DNA of 7,159 nt, taken from positions 1-7,159 of the forward strand of contig CALCDK010000082.1 in NCBI GenBank assembly GCA_937900605.1. Reading direction: 5' to 3'. Source of the DNA: an uncultured Olsenella sp. (GTDB taxonomy: Bacteria > Actinomycetota > Coriobacteriia > Coriobacteriales > Atopobiaceae). Under the pieces are notes generated by a model, which made no database searches, was not told the origin of the DNA, and saw only the letters and a list, made by a program, of their open reading frames with translations. The position numbers were made by a program, and so were the translations under genes. Of the stretch, positions 5,177 to 7,159 are shown piece by piece; the stretch's first letter is position 1; each line of letters opens with the position of its first letter.

Positions 5177-6442
5177 ATGGACACAGACGGACAGACGCTC
5201 GCGCACGGCCCCCTCGAGTGGGAGGGGCCCGCCATCGGGCTTCTCGACCTCGACGCGTTCTTCGCGTCAGTCGAGCAGCTCGACCACCCCGCATGGCGTG
5301 GCAGGCCGGTCGTGGTGGGGGCTCCCCCCGAGGAGCACGGCGTGGTCTCGACCGCCTCGTACGAGGCGAGGCGCTACGGCGTCCGCTCGGCGATGCCGTC
5401 GGCGACCGCGCGCAGGCTGTGCCCCGACGCCATCTGGACGCGCGGGCACTTCGACCGCTACCACGAGGTGAGCCGCCAGGTGATGGGGCTGCTGCTCGAC
5501 GAGACGCCGCTCGTGGAGCAGGTGTCGGTCGACGAGGCCTTCTTCGACGTCACGCCCGGCCGCTTCTCGCGGGAGAGCCCCGTGGAGATCTGCACGCGCG
5601 TCCAGGCGCGCGTGCGCGAGCTCGGGATCACGTGCTCCATCGGCCTGGGGACGGGCAAGACCGTCGCCAAGATCGCGTCGGAGCGCGAGAAGCCCCGCGG
5701 CCTGACGGTGGTGCCGCCCGGTTGCGAGCGGGCGTTTCTCGCCCCGCTCGACGTGCGGGCCATGAGCGGCATCGGCCAGGCGACCCAGGCGCGCCTCGAG
5801 GCCATGGGGATCCGGACGCTGGGGCAGCTGGCGCGCGCGGACCGCGACGTGCTGGAGCGCGAGCTCGGCGTGGCAGGGCCGAGGCTCGCGATGCGCGCGG
5901 CCGGGCTCGAGCACGCCGTGGTGGTGCCGCCGGAGCGCCGCGAGGGGCCCAAGTCGGTCTCGTGCGAGCGCACGTTCCCGGAGGACCTCGTCGGGCGAGA
6001 CGAGCTGCGCGCCGCCGTCGGCCACGTCTGCGCGCTCGTGGCCCGCAGGCTGCGGGCCCAGGGGCTGCGCGCGGCGCTCGTGACGCTCAAGGTGCGCAGC
6101 GACGCCATGCGGACGCGGACGGCCCGAACCACGCTCGACGTGCGCACCGACGACGAGCGGGTCCTGGCCCGGGCGGCCGAGGCAGTCCTCGAGGAGGTGT
6201 GGGCGCCCGGGGTGAGGGTGCGCCTCGTGGGGGTCGCGACGTCGTGCCTCGACCACGACCCGCGCCCGCAGGCCAGCCTCTTCGAGCCGCAGGGGCGCGA
6301 GCGCGACCGCTCGGAGCTCGGGCGCGTGGGGGACCTGGTCCGGGCACGCTTCGGCGACGCGGCCCTGGGCTACGGGCGCGACCTGCGCTTCTCGCTGGCG
6401 CGCGACGCCGGGAACGACGACGCCGGGCCGGACGGCGCGTAG
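5177..6442 (+). CDS. dinB: DNA polymerase IV (Y-family translesion polymerase)
   Basis: Low-fidelity polymerase that copies past damaged bases, recruited by the sliding clamp. The 421-residue product is a complete Y-family enzyme. The palm has the metal-binding Asp24 in GLLDLDAFFASVE, with Phe29 as the likely steric gate, and Asp119/Glu120 in QVSVDEAFFDV. The finger motif SYEARRYGVRSAMP is at 61-74, and the IGLGTGKTVAKIAS block at 155-168. A helix-hairpin-helix thumb (MSGIGQATQARLEAMGI) spans 196-212. The little finger opens with KSVSCERTF (259-267), and QASLF (365-369) is a good clamp-binding motif. The ATG at 5177 is the only in-frame start before the catalytic Asp. It lies 8 nt after the kinase stop without a ribosome site, so it is either read through from the two-component operon or made from its own leaderless promoter. 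I saw no clear LexA box. Confidence 0.97.
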   Translation: MDTDGQTLAHGPLEWEGPAIGLLDLDAFFASVEQLDHPAWRGRPVVVGAPPEEHGVVSTASYEARRYGVRSAMPSATARRLCPDAIWTRGHFDRYHEVSRQVMGLLLDETPLVEQVSVDEAFFDVTPGRFSRESPVEICTRVQARVRELGITCSIGLGTGKTVAKIASEREKPRGLTVVPPGCERAFLAPLDVRAMSGIGQATQARLEAMGIRTLGQLARADRDVLERELGVAGPRLAMRAAGLEHAVVVPPERREGPKSVSCERTFPEDLVGRDELRAAVGHVCALVARRLRAQGLRAALVTLKVRSDAMRTRTARTTLDVRTDDERVLARAAEAVLEEVWAPGVRVRLVGVATSCLDHDPRPQASLFEPQGRERDRSELGRVGDLVRARFGDAALGYGRDLRFSLARDAGNDDAGPDGA

Positions 6443-6471
6443 GGCCGTGACGGCGCGGACAAGACGGCGCG
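6431..6471 (+). repeat. Three copies of GACGGCGCG at the dinB 3' end
   Basis: The 9-mer GACGGCGCG occurs at 6431-6439 (last codons of dinB), 6449-6457 and 6463-6471. The intervals are 18 and 14 nt, so it is not a regular tandem array. In DNA this rich in GC, chance or slippage is a fair explanation. Confidence 0.4.
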
Positions 6472-6493
6472 AGGCCCCGCGACGGCCACGAGA

Positions 6494-6522
6494 CGAGGCC
6501 CCGGAGCCGGTCCGGGGCCTCG
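6494..6522. terminator. Perfect 12-bp hairpin between convergent dinB and rsfS
   Basis: The arms 6494-6505 (CGAGGCCCCGGA) and 6511-6522 are perfect complements around a 5-nt loop (GCCGG). The hairpin lies 52 nt after the dinB stop and 53 nt past the rsfS stop, so it could end both transcripts. It lacks a T-tract on either strand, so the termination efficiency is uncertain. Hairpins without U-tracts have been proposed as terminators in high-GC actinobacteria. A copy of most of the left arm (CGAGGCCCCG) also occurs at 6470-6479. Confidence 0.6.
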
Positions 6523-6574
6523 CGTCACGTCATGGTCCGTGCGCGCCCTGCGAGAGGGCGGCTGGGAGCAGTGC

Positions 6575-7039
6575 CTACTCGACGGGGTCGGAGGAGGCAG
6601 GCAGGTTGTCTACCAGGTCGCCCTCGTCGACGGTGAAGTGGGCCGGGGCGTCGTCGGCCGAGACGGCGTCGGCGCCGGCCTCGCCCTCGAGACCGAGGCT
6701 CACGCGCGGGGCGTCGCCCCAGAGGGACTCGAGGCGGTAGTAGTCGCGCGCCTCGGGCTGGAAGACGTGCACGACGACCGAGCCGTAGTCGACGAGGACC
6801 CAGGACAGGCCGGCGCGGCCCTCGCACGAGAGGGGCGAGACGCCGAGGTTGGCGCTGACCTTCTCGCGGACCTCGTCGACGATGGCGTCGACCTGCCGGG
6901 CGGTGGCGCCCGTGGCGATAACGAAGTAGTCGCAGACGTCGGACTTGGGCGAGATGTCGAGGACGACGATGTCAGTCGCCTTCTTGGAGTCGGCCGCGGT
7001 CGCGGCGATGCGCGCGAGCTCGAACGGGGTTGCAGGCAT
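6575..7039 (-). CDS. rsfS: Ribosomal silencing factor RsfS
   Basis: RsfS (YbeB/DUF143 family) binds ribosomal protein L14 on the 50S subunit and blocks joining with 30S, lowering translation in starvation. The 154-residue product contains the family core at about 4-110: ATDIVVLDIS (21-30), CDYFVIATGATARQVDAI (36-53), LSWVLVDYGSVVVHVF (78-93) and ARDYYRLESLWGDAPR (97-112). After the core comes an acidic tail of about 42 residues with no basic residue, longer than the usual family end. I chose the ATG at 7039 because AAGGAG (minus strand, 7045-7050) is 5 nt upstream. A frame from 7075 adds a 12-residue start (MCMCHTQQQGDP) without support. rsfS often lies beside nadD or LytR-type genes, which would be to the right of the window. 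Confidence 0.96.
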   Translation of the reverse strand: MPATPFELARIAATAADSKKATDIVVLDISPKSDVCDYFVIATGATARQVDAIVDEVREKVSANLGVSPLSCEGRAGLSWVLVDYGSVVVHVFQPEARDYYRLESLWGDAPRVSLGLEGEAGADAVSADDAPAHFTVDEGDLVDNLPASSDPVE

Positions 7040-7057
7040 GGGGTCTCCTTGCTGTTG

Positions 7058-7076
7058 CGTGTGACACATGCACACG
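7058..7076 (-). promoter_or_regulatory. Inverted repeat in the rsfS leader
   Basis: CGTGTG (7058-7063) and CACACG (7071-7076) are perfect 6-bp complements with a 7-nt loop. The repeat begins about at the inferred transcription start, just upstream of the rsfS ribosome site. It may be an operator or a small leader hairpin; the support is weak. Confidence 0.25.
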
Positions 7077-7080
7077 GACG

Positions 7081-7086
7081 ATTGTA
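7081..7086 (-). promoter_or_regulatory. Possible -10 element for rsfS
   Basis: On the minus strand TACAAT (one mismatch to consensus) lies 41 nt before the rsfS ATG, which gives a leader of about 35 nt. The region 17 nt upstream has no convincing -35. rsfS may also be cotranscribed with the partial gene ending at 7118. Confidence 0.4.
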
Positions 7087-7117
7087 CTAGACGGGTGGCG
7101 CGGCGGGCACGCGGCCC

Positions 7118-7159
7118 CTACGCGCCCGAGACGAGCGCGTTGTAGACCGCGACGGTCCC
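7118..7159 (-). CDS. C-terminal fragment of an unidentified gene
   Basis: Reading leftward from the window edge, the minus strand encodes GTVAVYNALVSGA followed by TAG (7118-7120). Codon use is GC-rich like the neighbours, and the stop falls 78 nt before the rsfS start, so this is probably the end of an upstream gene on the same strand. Thirteen residues are too few to name a family. A LytR-type or nadD/yqeK-region gene would fit the common context of rsfS, but that is only a guess from synteny. Confidence 0.4.
   Translation of the reverse strand, partial: GTVAVYNALVSGA

Noticed and set aside
5267..6256. Minus-strand open frame of 329 codons opposite dinB
   Set aside because: Composition-driven antisense frame with His/Arg/Ala bias. 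It has no motif and no promoter or ribosome site tied to it.
5218..6450. Second plus-strand open frame inside dinB (410 codons)
   Set aside because: It is an out-of-frame Arg/Ala/Gly-rich translation. The dinB frame carries all Y-family motifs across the same bases.
6447..6740. 97-codon plus-strand frame starting in the dinB-rsfS gap
   Set aside because: It crosses the terminator-like hairpin and runs antisense to rsfS. It is Arg/Ser/Ala-rich with no family resemblance.
1..7159. CRISPR, toxin-antitoxin, phage, transposase, tRNA, or riboswitch-like elements
   Set aside because: I looked for regular spaced repeats, transposase or integrase motifs, cloverleaf patterns and small paired frames, and found none. 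Nearly all bases are accounted for by recognised housekeeping or regulatory genes.

Overview
The window is GC-rich bacterial DNA with codon use typical of a high-GC actinobacterium. A separate glycyl-tRNA synthetase alpha subunit (glyQ) in such DNA, together with the linkage of an rpsP operon, a two-component system, dinB and rsfS, points towards the Coriobacteriia (Olsenella/Atopobium/Collinsella-like). This placement is an inference from gene content and composition. No mobile element, CRISPR array, tRNA or rRNA gene was seen, and most of the window is housekeeping.

Positions 1-3007 hold a tightly packed run of minus-strand genes, read right to left: rpsP (ribosomal protein S16), khpA (KH-domain RNA chaperone), rimM (16S/30S maturation factor), trmD (tRNA m1G37 methyltransferase), lepB (signal peptidase I) and glyQ (which runs off the left edge). 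Gaps are 11 and 6 nt, followed by a 4-nt ATGA overlap, an 11-nt overlap and a 30-nt gap. The set looks like one translation and secretion operon, driven by a promoter near 3083-3110. Its leader carries an 8-bp hairpin, and rpsP starts with TTG behind a strong Shine-Dalgarno.

Positions 3008-3229 form a divergent control region. On the plus strand it feeds an OmpR/PhoB-family response regulator (3230-3910) and a membrane sensor histidine kinase (3921-5168). Two 11-bp direct half-sites lie just upstream of the regulator's probable -10 box, as expected for an autoregulated OmpR-type regulator. No obvious target gene sits beside this pair.

A complete Y-family DNA polymerase IV gene (dinB, 5177-6442) starts 8 nt after the kinase. 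A perfect TATAAT overlaps the kinase stop codon, spaced so that transcription would begin at or next to the dinB ATG. This suggests a leaderless dinB mRNA and a promoter separate from the two-component operon.

Positions 6443-6574 are the convergent gap between dinB and rsfS. It contains a perfect 12-bp GC hairpin, a likely shared terminator, and short repeats. rsfS (ribosomal silencing factor, 6575-7039) reads on the minus strand. The last 42 bases hold the C-terminal codons of another minus-strand gene that is not identifiable from 13 residues.

I found no clear sign of a previously undescribed system. The most checkable novelties are regulatory: the leaderless dinB start, the direct repeat before the response regulator, and the palindrome and leader hairpin of the rpsP operon.
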